Source: Gemmatimonadales bacterium UBA7889
Lineage (GTDB): Bacteria > Gemmatimonadota > Gemmatimonadetes > Longimicrobiales > Gaopeijiaceae
NCBI GenBank assembly: GCA_002501085.1
Contig: DLRL01000073.1
Span: forward strand, 1-29,534
Reading direction: 5' to 3'
Length of the DNA stretch: 29,534 bases
In this document: positions 15,640 to 23,877 of the stretch, in pieces
How positions within the stretch are numbered: position 1 is the stretch's first letter
Layout: each line of letters opens with the position of its first letter
Made by a program: the position numbers and the translations under genes
The notes under the pieces: generated by a model
Database searches by the model: none
The model's input: the letters and a program-made list of their open reading frames with translations, nothing else
What the model was told of the DNA's origin: nothing

Positions 15640-16005
15640 ATGAGTCAGAAAGTCTTGTGGTGGATATCAGTGGTTGCTGTACTCGCTGCAGTACTTCTTC
15701 CGGATATGTTTGGGTACTACGCACTCACTTTAATGGTGCTTGGTCTCGTTAGCGGATTCATGTATCCGGTTGCAGATGTTACAACTCGGATAGCTTATTA
15801 CGTACTGGCCGTCCTCCTGCCGGGGATTGCAGATGCTGGTGGGGAGCGGGCAGTTCCCAATGACGGAGCGTTGATGGACATTCCATATCTTGGTGGGATT
15901 CTGCATGGTTTTCTAACCAACATCGCCATCGTCATCGCCGGTGTCGCAATCGCAAGTGTCCTGCTTGGTGTTTACAACGGCCTTACGGCAGCTGGAGACG
16001 ACTAA
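15640..16005 (+). CDS. Hypothetical membrane protein, 121 aa
   Basis: The ATG at 15640 follows GAGAGG with good spacing. Four hydrophobic stretches are visible: residues about 5-21, 25-44, 49-64 and 85-112, with a polar loop GIADAGGERAVPNDGALMD (62-80) between helices 3 and 4. I recognise no family. The gene ends just before a strong hairpin at 16052-16096, so it is the last gene of a short plus-strand transcript that may begin with the NHL-repeat gene. Confidence 0.68.
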   Translation: MSQKVLWWISVVAVLAAVLLPDMFGYYALTLMVLGLVSGFMYPVADVTTRIAYYVLAVLLPGIADAGGERAVPNDGALMDIPYLGGILHGFLTNIAIVIAGVAIASVLLGVYNGLTAAGDD

Positions 16006-16051
16006 GCACAGAAGTGAGTGATTTCACACTCTCCTAACGCAAAGATGTGCT

Positions 16052-16096
16052 AGGAAAGCCTTGTTCGCGGGCAATACTCGCGGGCAAGGCTTTCTT
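16052..16096. terminator. Probable intrinsic terminator between convergent genes
   Basis: A ten-base perfect stem (GAAAGCCTTG at 16054-16063 pairing with CAAGGCTTTC at 16085-16094), extended by a G-T and an A-T pair, encloses a 21-base loop. The loop contains two copies of TCGCGGGCAA in direct orientation with the stem. Downstream bases on the plus strand are only moderately T-rich. It sits between the stop at 16005 and the convergent acetamidase stop at 16146, so it may serve both strands. Confidence 0.65.
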
Positions 16097-16145
16097 GGTA
16101 TCTGACAGCATTGAGATCATTCCAAGTAAGTTCTAGCTAGCTCAG

Positions 16146-17216
16146 CTAGCGAAATAGGTCCTTCGATAGCATCCCGTGGACACCCTTCGTGCCATCGACC
16201 AGCTGGGTGATGTGTAGATTGAGTGCAACTGAGCATAGGATGTAGGCATCTCCTGGTTCCATGTCCTTATCCTCCACCAGAAACCTGACCATTTCACGTG
16301 TGGCCATCCGAGCCGCCTCATCAAGATCAGGATCTAGCCCCATAGATATGTAGTGCGTCGGTGTCTCAGCTCGAGGCCACTGGAGGGTGCGGTCTTTGTG
16401 TAGGATCACTTCGATTGTTCCGTATAGAGACGCTTCAATCGCGGTACCCGTCACTTCACCGTCACCCTGAGCCGCATGCCCGTCACCAATCGATAGCAGG
16501 GCTCCGTCTACGTGGATAGGCATAAAGAGTGTCGTGCCCTCGATCAAATCTTTGTTGTCTAAATTACCGACGTGATAGCCGGGGGCAGTACTGTTAATGC
16601 GCCCACGCAGTAGGGGAGGTGCCACCCCGATAGATCCGAAAAATGGGCGTGCAGGAATTTCTATTCCTTCCACACCCGTCATGGTTATGGTGCCATTGAT
16701 GGTATCGATTTCGAAGGCGCGCAGCGCAGCCGAAGGAAAGTCCATCGGGAGTGTACCTCCACCAGGCAAGAATCCACTGACTCCGTAGTCTGCCAAGAAT
16801 CCGATGTCGACGAGGCGAACTTCCAACACATCACCGGCCTCTGCGTTCTCGATGTACACCGGGCCATTCAGCGGGTGCGAGCCAACACGGACTGTCTCCT
16901 CTTCCTCAACATTGAGCATGGACGGCAGGAACCGATCCTCCGAGATCCCCGCTAATCGCAGACGTTGCAGCCCGCGAGCAAGCAGATTTTCGAAGTAGAC
17001 ACTATCTCCAGAGCGGATTGTTACCACAGGCTCGAGGGAGGCGTCGTAGAAGCCCCAGTGGATGTTCTCTGCCGAAAGTGGTAGCTGATGCGTGGCGTTC
17101 TGTTGCGCAACAAGTGCTTGAGTGGTCATGGCTGTTATAGCTAGCCCTATGACTATCGGGGCGGCACGCATCCCTTGATTCCAAAATGAAGCTCGTTCAT
17201 GTGTTCGTGTTATCAC
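16146..17216 (-). CDS. Exported acetamidase/formamidase family protein
   Basis: The 356-residue product matches the FmdA/AmdA family, which hydrolyses short amides to the acid and ammonia. Supporting motifs are VGSHPLNGPVYIENAEAGD, PARPFFGSIGVAPP, INSTAPGYHVGNLDN and GDGHAAQGDGEVTGTAIE, all in the normal order. Unlike typical cytoplasmic members it has a hydrophobic N-terminal signal (about residues 18-36, cut near LVA-Q). The start is uncertain: GTG at 17216 has GAGGA four bases upstream, while ATG at 17171 gives a shorter signal peptide. It is divergent from the M14 peptidase gene across 207 bases. Secretion and neighbours suggest it deals with amides or peptide-like substrates outside the cytoplasm. 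Its real substrate is unknown. Confidence 0.88.
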   Translation of the reverse strand: MITRTHERASFWNQGMRAAPIVIGLAITAMTTQALVAQQNATHQLPLSAENIHWGFYDASLEPVVTIRSGDSVYFENLLARGLQRLRLAGISEDRFLPSMLNVEEEETVRVGSHPLNGPVYIENAEAGDVLEVRLVDIGFLADYGVSGFLPGGGTLPMDFPSAALRAFEIDTINGTITMTGVEGIEIPARPFFGSIGVAPPLLRGRINSTAPGYHVGNLDNKDLIEGTTLFMPIHVDGALLSIGDGHAAQGDGEVTGTAIEASLYGTIEVILHKDRTLQWPRAETPTHYISMGLDPDLDEAARMATREMVRFLVEDKDMEPGDAYILCSVALNLHITQLVDGTKGVHGMLSKDLFR

Positions 17217-17423
17217 CGATTCCTCTTCCGTTGTCGTTCATCGTTATGTGGGCCATGTGATCAGATAACTGAACTGAGTGCTCTACCCTGAGCTAGCTTC
17301 CGCGTGGGAACAGTTTTTGGACAGGTTGGAATTCTTACATGGTTTTCCGAAGTAGAGTACCGCGGAGAGACCGTATCCTCACTATATTGCCTGTCCTTTC
17401 CGTAACTTATCCGGACTAGAATC

Positions 17424-20030
17424 ATGCTAGGTACGCTCGCGTTGGCCGCTGCGATTCAGCTCTCCGCCCAGGTTCAAGAACTCGCTCCTGGTACGCAATA
17501 CGATCCGTCGATCCCCACTCTTGAGGACGTCGTGGGTCACGACTTCAGAGAAGAAATCACTCCGCCGGATCAGGTGGTGCGCTACTTCGAGGCGTTGGCA
17601 GATGCAGCACGGGATCGCACACAACTAATTCGGTATGCAGAGAGTTGGGAGGGACGACCACTGGTCATCCTGGTCATTGGGTCACGTGAGCGCATTGCTG
17701 CCCTAGATGACGTAAAGGCCGGGCTCGTGCGGCTGGCTCAGCCCGACGGTCTCTCCGAAGCTGAAGCCGATGCTCTCATTGCCGATCTGCCTGTGGTAAC
17801 GGCGCTCATGCATGGCGTTCACGGTAATGAGATCAGCTCAAGCGGTGCAGCGATGGCGGAGGCGTACCACCTATTGGCCGCGCAGGGCGATCCAACAGTC
17901 GACATGATTCTTAATGAATCCCTAGTTTTGATCGACCCGGTGGAAAATCCCGACGGCCGGGCTCGTTTCGTCTTACAGAATACGATGGCAAGGGCGCGAT
18001 GGCCGAACGAGGCAACGTACTCAGCAGAGCACGACGAGCCGTGGCCGGGTGGCCGGGTGAACCACTACCTCTTTGACCTAAATCGGGACCTCTTCATTCA
18101 GAGTCAGCCAGAGACCCAGGGCAAGGTCGACGTCTTTCTCGATTTCTGGCCGCATATCGTTGTTGATTTGCACGAGATGGGTGGAAACTCGACTTACTTC
18201 TTTCCACCAACGGCGCCACCTGCTAATCCCTGGTATGGCGAGCGCCAGATTGCGCTGATGGACGTCTTCGGACGCGCCAATGCCAGGATCTTTGACCAGC
18301 GCGGATTCGCGTATTTCAACCGGGACGTCTACGACCTCTTCTATCCTGGCTACGTTGACATGTGGCCTATGGGCCATGGTGCGCTGGGTATGACTTATGA
18401 GCAAGCCTCAGCGCGCGGGCAGGTAGTGCGAAGGTCAGACGGCGATCTACTGACATACGGAGATGGCGTTCTGCACCACTTCACAGCCGCGATCACATCG
18501 GCCGAGACATCAGCGAGGAACCGGGAGCGTATCCTCACCGACTATCTTGCCTTCCGACGGGAGGGTATAGATCTCGGACGAGCGGGACCGGCGGAATACG
18601 TACTCCACTCCGCGCATGACCCGGGGATGGCCAGAAGGCTAGCATTCATGCTTCTCGAGAATGGCATCGAGGTCCGCGAGGCGGACGGTCCCGTAACTAT
18701 TGAGGACCGGCAACTACCACAGAGGGGCACCTTCATCGTGCCGATGGATCAGGCGGCACATCGCTTTGTTCGAAACCTGCTCGATCCCGACGTGCCGATG
18801 GACGAAGCCTTTGTCCAGAGGCAGATCGATCGACGCGCACGACGCGAGTCTGACGAGATCTACGATCTCACGGCCTGGAGTCAATCACTACTCTGGGACG
18901 TCGAGGTCTTAGTCGCTGATGGCGTTACGGGAGCGGCCGGCGCCCTGGTCACTGAGACCAGCGCACTGACCAATACTGCCCTGCCCGAAGCCGGCGTAGG
19001 CTACCTGATGCCCTGGGGAACAAGTGCCGCAAGTGCAGTAGCAGAAGCTCTTCGTGACGGAATCAGAGTGCGCGCAGCCGGTGCTGAGTTCACGCTTGGC
19101 GGACGCGAATACACTGTTGGCACCGCAATCGTGCGGACAGCTGAGAACGATGCAAACCTTCAACAACGACTTGGTCGAATCGCTTCTGCTCATGGAGCAG
19201 AGGTCATCCCGATCGATGACTCCTATGTTGAAGAGGGTGCGTCGCTCGGAAGCAACAGCGTCCGTGCTCTGCGCTCTCCCCGCGTACTCCTCGTATACGA
19301 TTCTCCTGGTCAGACAAATTCTGTTGGCTTCGCCCGATATGTCCTAGAGCAGCGTTATGCGCAGCCAACTGTAGCTGTACGTGCGTCGAGTCTCGGGCGG
19401 GCGAATCTCGCCGACTACGACGTCATTGTCTTTCCGAGCGGCAACTACTCAAATGCGGTGAACTCGGGGATGGTCGGGGAGCTGCGCAACTGGATGTCCA
19501 ATGGTGGTACGATGATCACAATGGCAGCATCCACAGCGTGGGCGATTCGAGCTGAGCTACTTTCGACGACCGCCGAGCGCAGGGGAGGCAGGGCCGTAGG
19601 TGATGATCCTCCGAGTAGTGAGACGCCTGATCAACCGATTGAGTATCTAGAGGAAATTGTGCCTGAGGATGAGGGTCCTGAGTCGGTTCCGGGTGCGATC
19701 CTGAGGACGCTGTTAGATACCGAACACTGGCTGTCTTCAGGGACTGATGGAGAAATCGGGGTACTGGTGCAAGGCAACCGTGTTTTCACACCGATGACAC
19801 TCGACAACGGCACAAATGTAGGTCGTTACGGAGATCTCGATAATCTGGTGCTGAGTGGCATTGTGTGGGACGAGGCGCGCCCACAGCTCGCAAATAAGGC
19901 ATTCCTGATGTACGAGTCGTATGGCAGTGGCCAGATCGTTGCTTTTGCCGAGGACCCCAACTACCGGGCATATACCGAAGCCACCGAGCTGCTCTTCATG
20001 AATGCCGTGCTTCTTGGTCCGGGGCGGTAG
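17424..20030 (+). CDS. Secreted M14 zinc carboxypeptidase with C-terminal glutamine-amidotransferase-like domain
   Basis: This is an 868-residue exported metallopeptidase. After a short signal (residues 1-16), the M14 domain shows zinc ligands in HGNE (His133, Glu136) and VDLHEMGG (His250), the substrate-binding region ENPDGR and LNRD, and the catalytic Glu326 in GMTYEQAS. The family removes C-terminal residues from peptides. Residues about 620-720 (VLLVYDSPGQTNSVGFARYV, then YDVIVFPSGNY and LRNWMSNGGTMITMAAS) look like a class I glutamine amidotransferase/DJ-1-like domain, a common fusion in this group. There is no strong ribosome site before the ATG. It opens a long plus-strand run of catabolic genes. 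Confidence 0.9.
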   Translation: MLGTLALAAAIQLSAQVQELAPGTQYDPSIPTLEDVVGHDFREEITPPDQVVRYFEALADAARDRTQLIRYAESWEGRPLVILVIGSRERIAALDDVKAGLVRLAQPDGLSEAEADALIADLPVVTALMHGVHGNEISSSGAAMAEAYHLLAAQGDPTVDMILNESLVLIDPVENPDGRARFVLQNTMARARWPNEATYSAEHDEPWPGGRVNHYLFDLNRDLFIQSQPETQGKVDVFLDFWPHIVVDLHEMGGNSTYFFPPTAPPANPWYGERQIALMDVFGRANARIFDQRGFAYFNRDVYDLFYPGYVDMWPMGHGALGMTYEQASARGQVVRRSDGDLLTYGDGVLHHFTAAITSAETSARNRERILTDYLAFRREGIDLGRAGPAEYVLHSAHDPGMARRLAFMLLENGIEVREADGPVTIEDRQLPQRGTFIVPMDQAAHRFVRNLLDPDVPMDEAFVQRQIDRRARRESDEIYDLTAWSQSLLWDVEVLVADGVTGAAGALVTETSALTNTALPEAGVGYLMPWGTSAASAVAEALRDGIRVRAAGAEFTLGGREYTVGTAIVRTAENDANLQQRLGRIASAHGAEVIPIDDSYVEEGASLGSNSVRALRSPRVLLVYDSPGQTNSVGFARYVLEQRYAQPTVAVRASSLGRANLADYDVIVFPSGNYSNAVNSGMVGELRNWMSNGGTMITMAASTAWAIRAELLSTTAERRGGRAVGDDPPSSETPDQPIEYLEEIVPEDEGPESVPGAILRTLLDTEHWLSSGTDGEIGVLVQGNRVFTPMTLDNGTNVGRYGDLDNLVLSGIVWDEARPQLANKAFLMYESYGSGQIVAFAEDPNYRAYTEATELLFMNAVLLGPGR

Positions 20031-20098
20031 CGTCTAGGCGACCAGATGCCTTGGCATCAGTCGTGACGATCTATCATTCGGAATTCCCGAAATAAGGC

Positions 20099-21097
20099 AT
20101 GCCGATGGCCACTGTGCTCAAGCTCGATGAAATCAAGCGCCTGATAGATATCCCGCAGCTGATCCGGGAGATTGAAACTGGATTTGTTCTTTATTCGGAA
20201 GGTCGGGTTAAGGTTCCACCGGTTGGATTTCTTCATTTTGATGACCCGCCAGGTGACGTTCACATCAAGTACGGATTTGTCTCCGGTGACGACTACTATG
20301 TCCTGAAGATGGCCTCAGGGTTCTATAAAAATCCGGAATTGGGGCTGCCGGTCAGTGACGGGCTGCTTCTGGTCTTCAGTCAGAAGACCGGAGGTCTCAA
20401 GCTCATTTTATTGGATAAATGTTGGCTCACTGATATGCGTACTGCGGCTGCTGGTGCAGTCGCAGCAAAGCACTTGGCTGCGGGGAACATCCATCACATT
20501 GGCATCGTCGGAACTGGCGTCCAAGCCAGGATGCAACTCGAAATGTTGCGTGATGTTATTGACTGTAGGAGTTGTTTCATCTGGGGTAGGGATTCGACCA
20601 AAGTGCAGTGTATGATTGAAGATCTTCAATCTCGAGAGCGGATTCGGACGTGGGGGCTGGAAATCAAGGCAGCAGAGGTACTCGATGATCTGGTTTCACA
20701 ATGCAATCTTATAGTCACCACGACTTCTGCCAGGAATCCCTTAATTCGCGCTGATTCAGTGCAAGAAGGAACGCACATTACCGCGATGGGCTCAGACGAT
20801 TACGGAAAGCAGGAACTCGAAGCTGAACTCTTGGCAAAGGCGGATCTAGTCGTCGCGGACAGCATTTCGCAATGTGTTGATCACGGCGAATGTTGTGCCG
20901 CGGTCCAAGGAGGACAGATTAGGGAAGGCTCCATTCTGGAATTGGGGCAAGTGATTAAGAATCCCACAATTGGTCGGACAAGCGAAGACCAAATCACAGT
21001 TGTGGATCTCACAGGGGTTGCGATCCAAGACATTCAGATTGCTAAGATAGTCGACCGTGCCCTCTCCTCGCCCGAGTGGGAAGCTGAACTGGCTTGA
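20099..21097 (+). CDS. Ornithine cyclodeaminase / mu-crystallin family protein
   Basis: The 332-residue product has the family hallmarks: LTDMRTAAAGAVAAKHLA (substrate lysine/arginine region), a Rossmann NAD(P) site IGIVGTGVQARMQLEML, and GSDDYGKQELEAELLAKADLVV. Family members include ornithine cyclodeaminase (ornithine to proline plus ammonia), alanine dehydrogenase, ketimine reductases and opine-type enzymes, so the reaction is not certain. It has no signal peptide and should be cytoplasmic. An ATG six bases downstream (20105) is better spaced from AAGG and may be the true start. The gene lies 68 bases after the M14 peptidase gene, consistent with amino-acid or imine metabolism downstream of peptide breakdown. 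Confidence 0.88.
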   Translation: MPMATVLKLDEIKRLIDIPQLIREIETGFVLYSEGRVKVPPVGFLHFDDPPGDVHIKYGFVSGDDYYVLKMASGFYKNPELGLPVSDGLLLVFSQKTGGLKLILLDKCWLTDMRTAAAGAVAAKHLAAGNIHHIGIVGTGVQARMQLEMLRDVIDCRSCFIWGRDSTKVQCMIEDLQSRERIRTWGLEIKAAEVLDDLVSQCNLIVTTTSARNPLIRADSVQEGTHITAMGSDDYGKQELEAELLAKADLVVADSISQCVDHGECCAAVQGGQIREGSILELGQVIKNPTIGRTSEDQITVVDLTGVAIQDIQIAKIVDRALSSPEWEAELA

Positions 21098-21196
21098 TCG
21101 ACTGTACCTCTGCAAGTTGGCGCGGATACAGGGATGGCCGTTTCGGGCAAAGCTCGTGTCGATCACCCTACTAGACCTCGGTGCAGGGGGACAATG

Positions 21197-23206
21197 ATGT
21201 CGAAGGCCTATGATCACGAACTCGGAATGGGCCGGGACATTACCCGCCGCGACTTCCTCAACGGGGTCGCTGTGACTGTTGGTGGGTCGATGTTGTCCTC
21301 GCAGAAACTCGATAAGTCTGCTGATCCTTGGTTCGGATATAGTAGTCCGCAGGAGGCGTATTATCCGCCAGCGGAAACGGGTATGCGGGGCAGCCACACA
21401 GGTTCCTTTGAGGTCGCCCATGGCTTCCGTGACGGACGCACATGGGCTGGGGAGGACTCGGGCGAGCGCTATGACATGGTCGTTGTAGGTGGAGGGTTGA
21501 GCGGCTTGTCCGCTGGGTTCTTTTTCCACGATAACGCCGGGCCAGGATCTCGGGTCCTGATCCTTGATAACCACGACGATTTCGGAGGTCACGCCAAGCG
21601 GAACGAGTTTTCATACGGTGATCGCACTCTCTTACTGAATGGTGGCACTTCCAACCTTGAGGCTACTCATCACTACTCAACGGTCGCTCGCACCTTACTA
21701 GCCGCGGTTGGTCTGGATCTCGAACGAGCAGAGGCTGCTGACGCAACAAGTCGGAGCTTTTATAGATCATTGGATTTGACGGGAAGCACGTTCTTCAGCC
21801 AAGAAGTCTTCGGGGAAGATCGTCTCGTGACAGGGTCTGCGGGTGGGTTTGGGTCGAATGGCGACCGACAGGGATGGCTCGCTCAGACCCCGTTATCTGA
21901 GAATGTGCGGCGAGACATCGTGAGGCTTGAAGAGATCGGCGCCACGGTAGACGGATGGTCTGGTCTTTCTGATGGAGAGCGGAAGACGAGGCTCGCTAGG
22001 ATGAGCTATGCAACTTTCCTCCTTGACCACGCTCGTGTCGGGCCGGGAGTCATTCCATTCTACGACGACAGACCGAAAGGCTTGTTCTGTGTTGGCATCG
22101 ATGCGCTGCCCGCGCTCTATGCTTGGGCTATGGGTTATCCGGGATTTCAGCAGCTCGACCTACAACCATTGTCTCGAGTTGGACCGCTTACCCACATTGG
22201 TGGCGGCCAGCATGGACGTGAACGACAGTTCAGTGGTGGTCCCACCATCGAGCTTCCCGATGGTAACGCGACACTCGCTCGCCTCCTTGTACGGGCTATG
22301 ATCCCCGACGCGCTTCCGGGGTCGACGCTGGAGGACTCAATCATGGCTCACCTCGATTACTCGCGGCTTGATCGGGATGACTCATCTGTGCGCATCAGGC
22401 TTAATAGCACGGTAGTCCGGGTCCAACATCGTGGAAGTCCGGAGAATGCATCCGAAGTAGAAGTGACGTATGTGGGGCAGGATGGGGCAGCGAGGACGGT
22501 TCATGCGAACCATGTGGTCATGGCATGCCACAACGACATGATCCCCTACATCTGCCCGGAGATGTCACCAGAGCAAAAGTCAGCGCTTGGCTACGGTGAA
22601 CGCATGCCCATCGTGTACACCAACGTTTTAATACGGAACTGGACAGCGTTCACAAATCTAGGTGTCAGGAGCGTGACTTGTCCCGGTATGTATCACTCGA
22701 ACTTCAGCCTCGGCCGTGCCCTAGAGATTGGAGACTACAACCCACCACGGTCGCCTGAAGACCCAATGGTTCTCCATATGACGCGCACACCCTGTGCGCC
22801 CGGTCTTCCCAAGAAGGAGCAACATCGACGCGGTCGTCGGGATCTTCTGGAGACTACCTTCGAGACGTTCGAGCACAATATCAGGGATCAGATCGGACGC
22901 GCGCTTTCCGGTGGAGGATTCGATCCTGCGCGGGATATCGAAGCGATCACGGTAAACCGTTGGCCTCATGGATATGCATACTCGTATGACACGTTGGACG
23001 ACCCGATCGAATGGGCGTTGTTCGAGGACGACGACCGGCCCTGCGTCATTGGCCGTCAACGTTTCGGTCGTATCTCGATCGCGAACTCAGATGCTGCTGC
23101 GACGCCCCACACAGATGCGGCAATCGACGAAGGCTATCGGGCTGTTGGCGAACAACTTTTGACGAGGAGCAGGGCTGGAGTCTCCGGATTAAAACCCTCG
23201 GGATGA
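21197..23206 (+). CDS. Tat-exported spermidine dehydrogenase-like flavoprotein
   Basis: The start at 21197 sits behind GGGGGA and gives a 669-residue protein that begins with the family-typical ELGMGRDITRRDFLNGVA Tat signal (Arg17, Arg18). The FAD site YDMVVVGGGLSGLSAG (92-107) is followed by DNHDDFGGHAKRNEF (124-138). C-terminal segments NRWPHGYAYSYDTLDD and GRISIANSDAAATPHTDAAI match bacterial spermidine dehydrogenase relatives, which oxidise polyamines in the periplasm with electron transfer to an acceptor. Homologues with unproven substrates are common, so a polyamine substrate is probable, not certain. It is followed by a small alpha/beta-barrel protein gene. Confidence 0.85.
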   Translation: MSKAYDHELGMGRDITRRDFLNGVAVTVGGSMLSSQKLDKSADPWFGYSSPQEAYYPPAETGMRGSHTGSFEVAHGFRDGRTWAGEDSGERYDMVVVGGGLSGLSAGFFFHDNAGPGSRVLILDNHDDFGGHAKRNEFSYGDRTLLLNGGTSNLEATHHYSTVARTLLAAVGLDLERAEAADATSRSFYRSLDLTGSTFFSQEVFGEDRLVTGSAGGFGSNGDRQGWLAQTPLSENVRRDIVRLEEIGATVDGWSGLSDGERKTRLARMSYATFLLDHARVGPGVIPFYDDRPKGLFCVGIDALPALYAWAMGYPGFQQLDLQPLSRVGPLTHIGGGQHGRERQFSGGPTIELPDGNATLARLLVRAMIPDALPGSTLEDSIMAHLDYSRLDRDDSSVRIRLNSTVVRVQHRGSPENASEVEVTYVGQDGAARTVHANHVVMACHNDMIPYICPEMSPEQKSALGYGERMPIVYTNVLIRNWTAFTNLGVRSVTCPGMYHSNFSLGRALEIGDYNPPRSPEDPMVLHMTRTPCAPGLPKKEQHRRGRRDLLETTFETFEHNIRDQIGRALSGGGFDPARDIEAITVNRWPHGYAYSYDTLDDPIEWALFEDDDRPCVIGRQRFGRISIANSDAAATPHTDAAIDEGYRAVGEQLLTRSRAGVSGLKPSG

Positions 23207-23320
23207 GGAAAGAGCGATAACCCCAAGCCCCAACATTAAGTCAAAAACATGAGATGGCCGTTGCTCGATACTGATTTGTAATAATCCAAGACTGCAGCGT
23301 TGGTTCTTAACACGCGGCTA

Positions 23321-23743
23321 ATGGAGTCAAATCCGTCTGGGTCTGAGCGCCAAAACCGTATGATCCAAGCGCACACTGATGAGGTTTGGACGATTGGCCG
23401 CCGCAATGTTCCAGAAAATACAGGGACTGTTCAGTACGTATACGAAGCACAATTTCAGGTGAACCGTGCTGAGCTGCCGCGGTGGAGTCAGATATGGGAA
23501 GACGATATGTACCCGGTGCTCGAACGTGCTATAGCCGATGACCTTCTTGCAGGCTATGTAGTTCTAGAGCACAACACTGGCGGGCGCTTCAACTGGAAGA
23601 TTCTATGGCTCCACGAAACATGGGATAACATGGATGATTTCGAAGCTGCTTTCTTTGCAGCAGCACCGATGGACCACCCCATGTGGTCGATGTACACATC
23701 GCATAGGGATGAACTCTGGCAGGCGGTACCTCCCGCGAATTAA
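23321..23743 (+). CDS. Small dimeric alpha/beta-barrel-like protein, about 140 aa
   Basis: No start has a convincing ribosome site: TTG at 23300, ATG at 23321 and ATG at 23360 are all possible, and 23321 is a compromise. The core reads TVQYVYEAQFQVNRAELPRW, a helix around WEDDMYPVLERAIADDLLAG, then GGRFNWKILWLHETWDNMDDFEAAFFA. This beta-alpha-beta pattern with W/F-rich strands suggests an EthD/NIPSNAP-like ferredoxin-type barrel. No signal peptide is visible and function is unknown. A terminator follows 6 bases after the stop, so this gene ends the transcript that includes the flavoprotein gene. Confidence 0.62.
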   Translation: MESNPSGSERQNRMIQAHTDEVWTIGRRNVPENTGTVQYVYEAQFQVNRAELPRWSQIWEDDMYPVLERAIADDLLAGYVVLEHNTGGRFNWKILWLHETWDNMDDFEAAFFAAAPMDHPMWSMYTSHRDELWQAVPPAN

Positions 23744-23749
23744 GAGCCT

Positions 23750-23798
23750 ATTCCCGTGTATGTGTGAAGGTTTTTCGCACATGCACGGGAATGGTTTT
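23750..23798 (+). terminator. Strong intrinsic terminator
   Basis: A perfect nine-base stem ATTCCCGTG (23750-23758) / CACGGGAAT (23784-23792) continues inward for ten more pairs, two of them G-T, to a five-base GGTTT loop, making about 19 pairs in total. TTTT follows on the plus strand. It lies six bases after the stop of the alpha/beta-barrel protein gene and separates it from the DUF885 gene. Confidence 0.82.
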
Positions 23799-23877
23799 GG
23801 TATGACTAGGCTTGCTCTTCGGTGTCCGTGATCGCATCGTCGCGATCCGTTTCACCCCACAATCTGGAGCCAGCTTT

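Noticed and set aside
20846..21592. Minus-strand frame spanning the end of the cyclodeaminase-like gene and the start of the flavoprotein gene
   Set aside because: It crosses two well supported plus-strand genes and shows no family motif.
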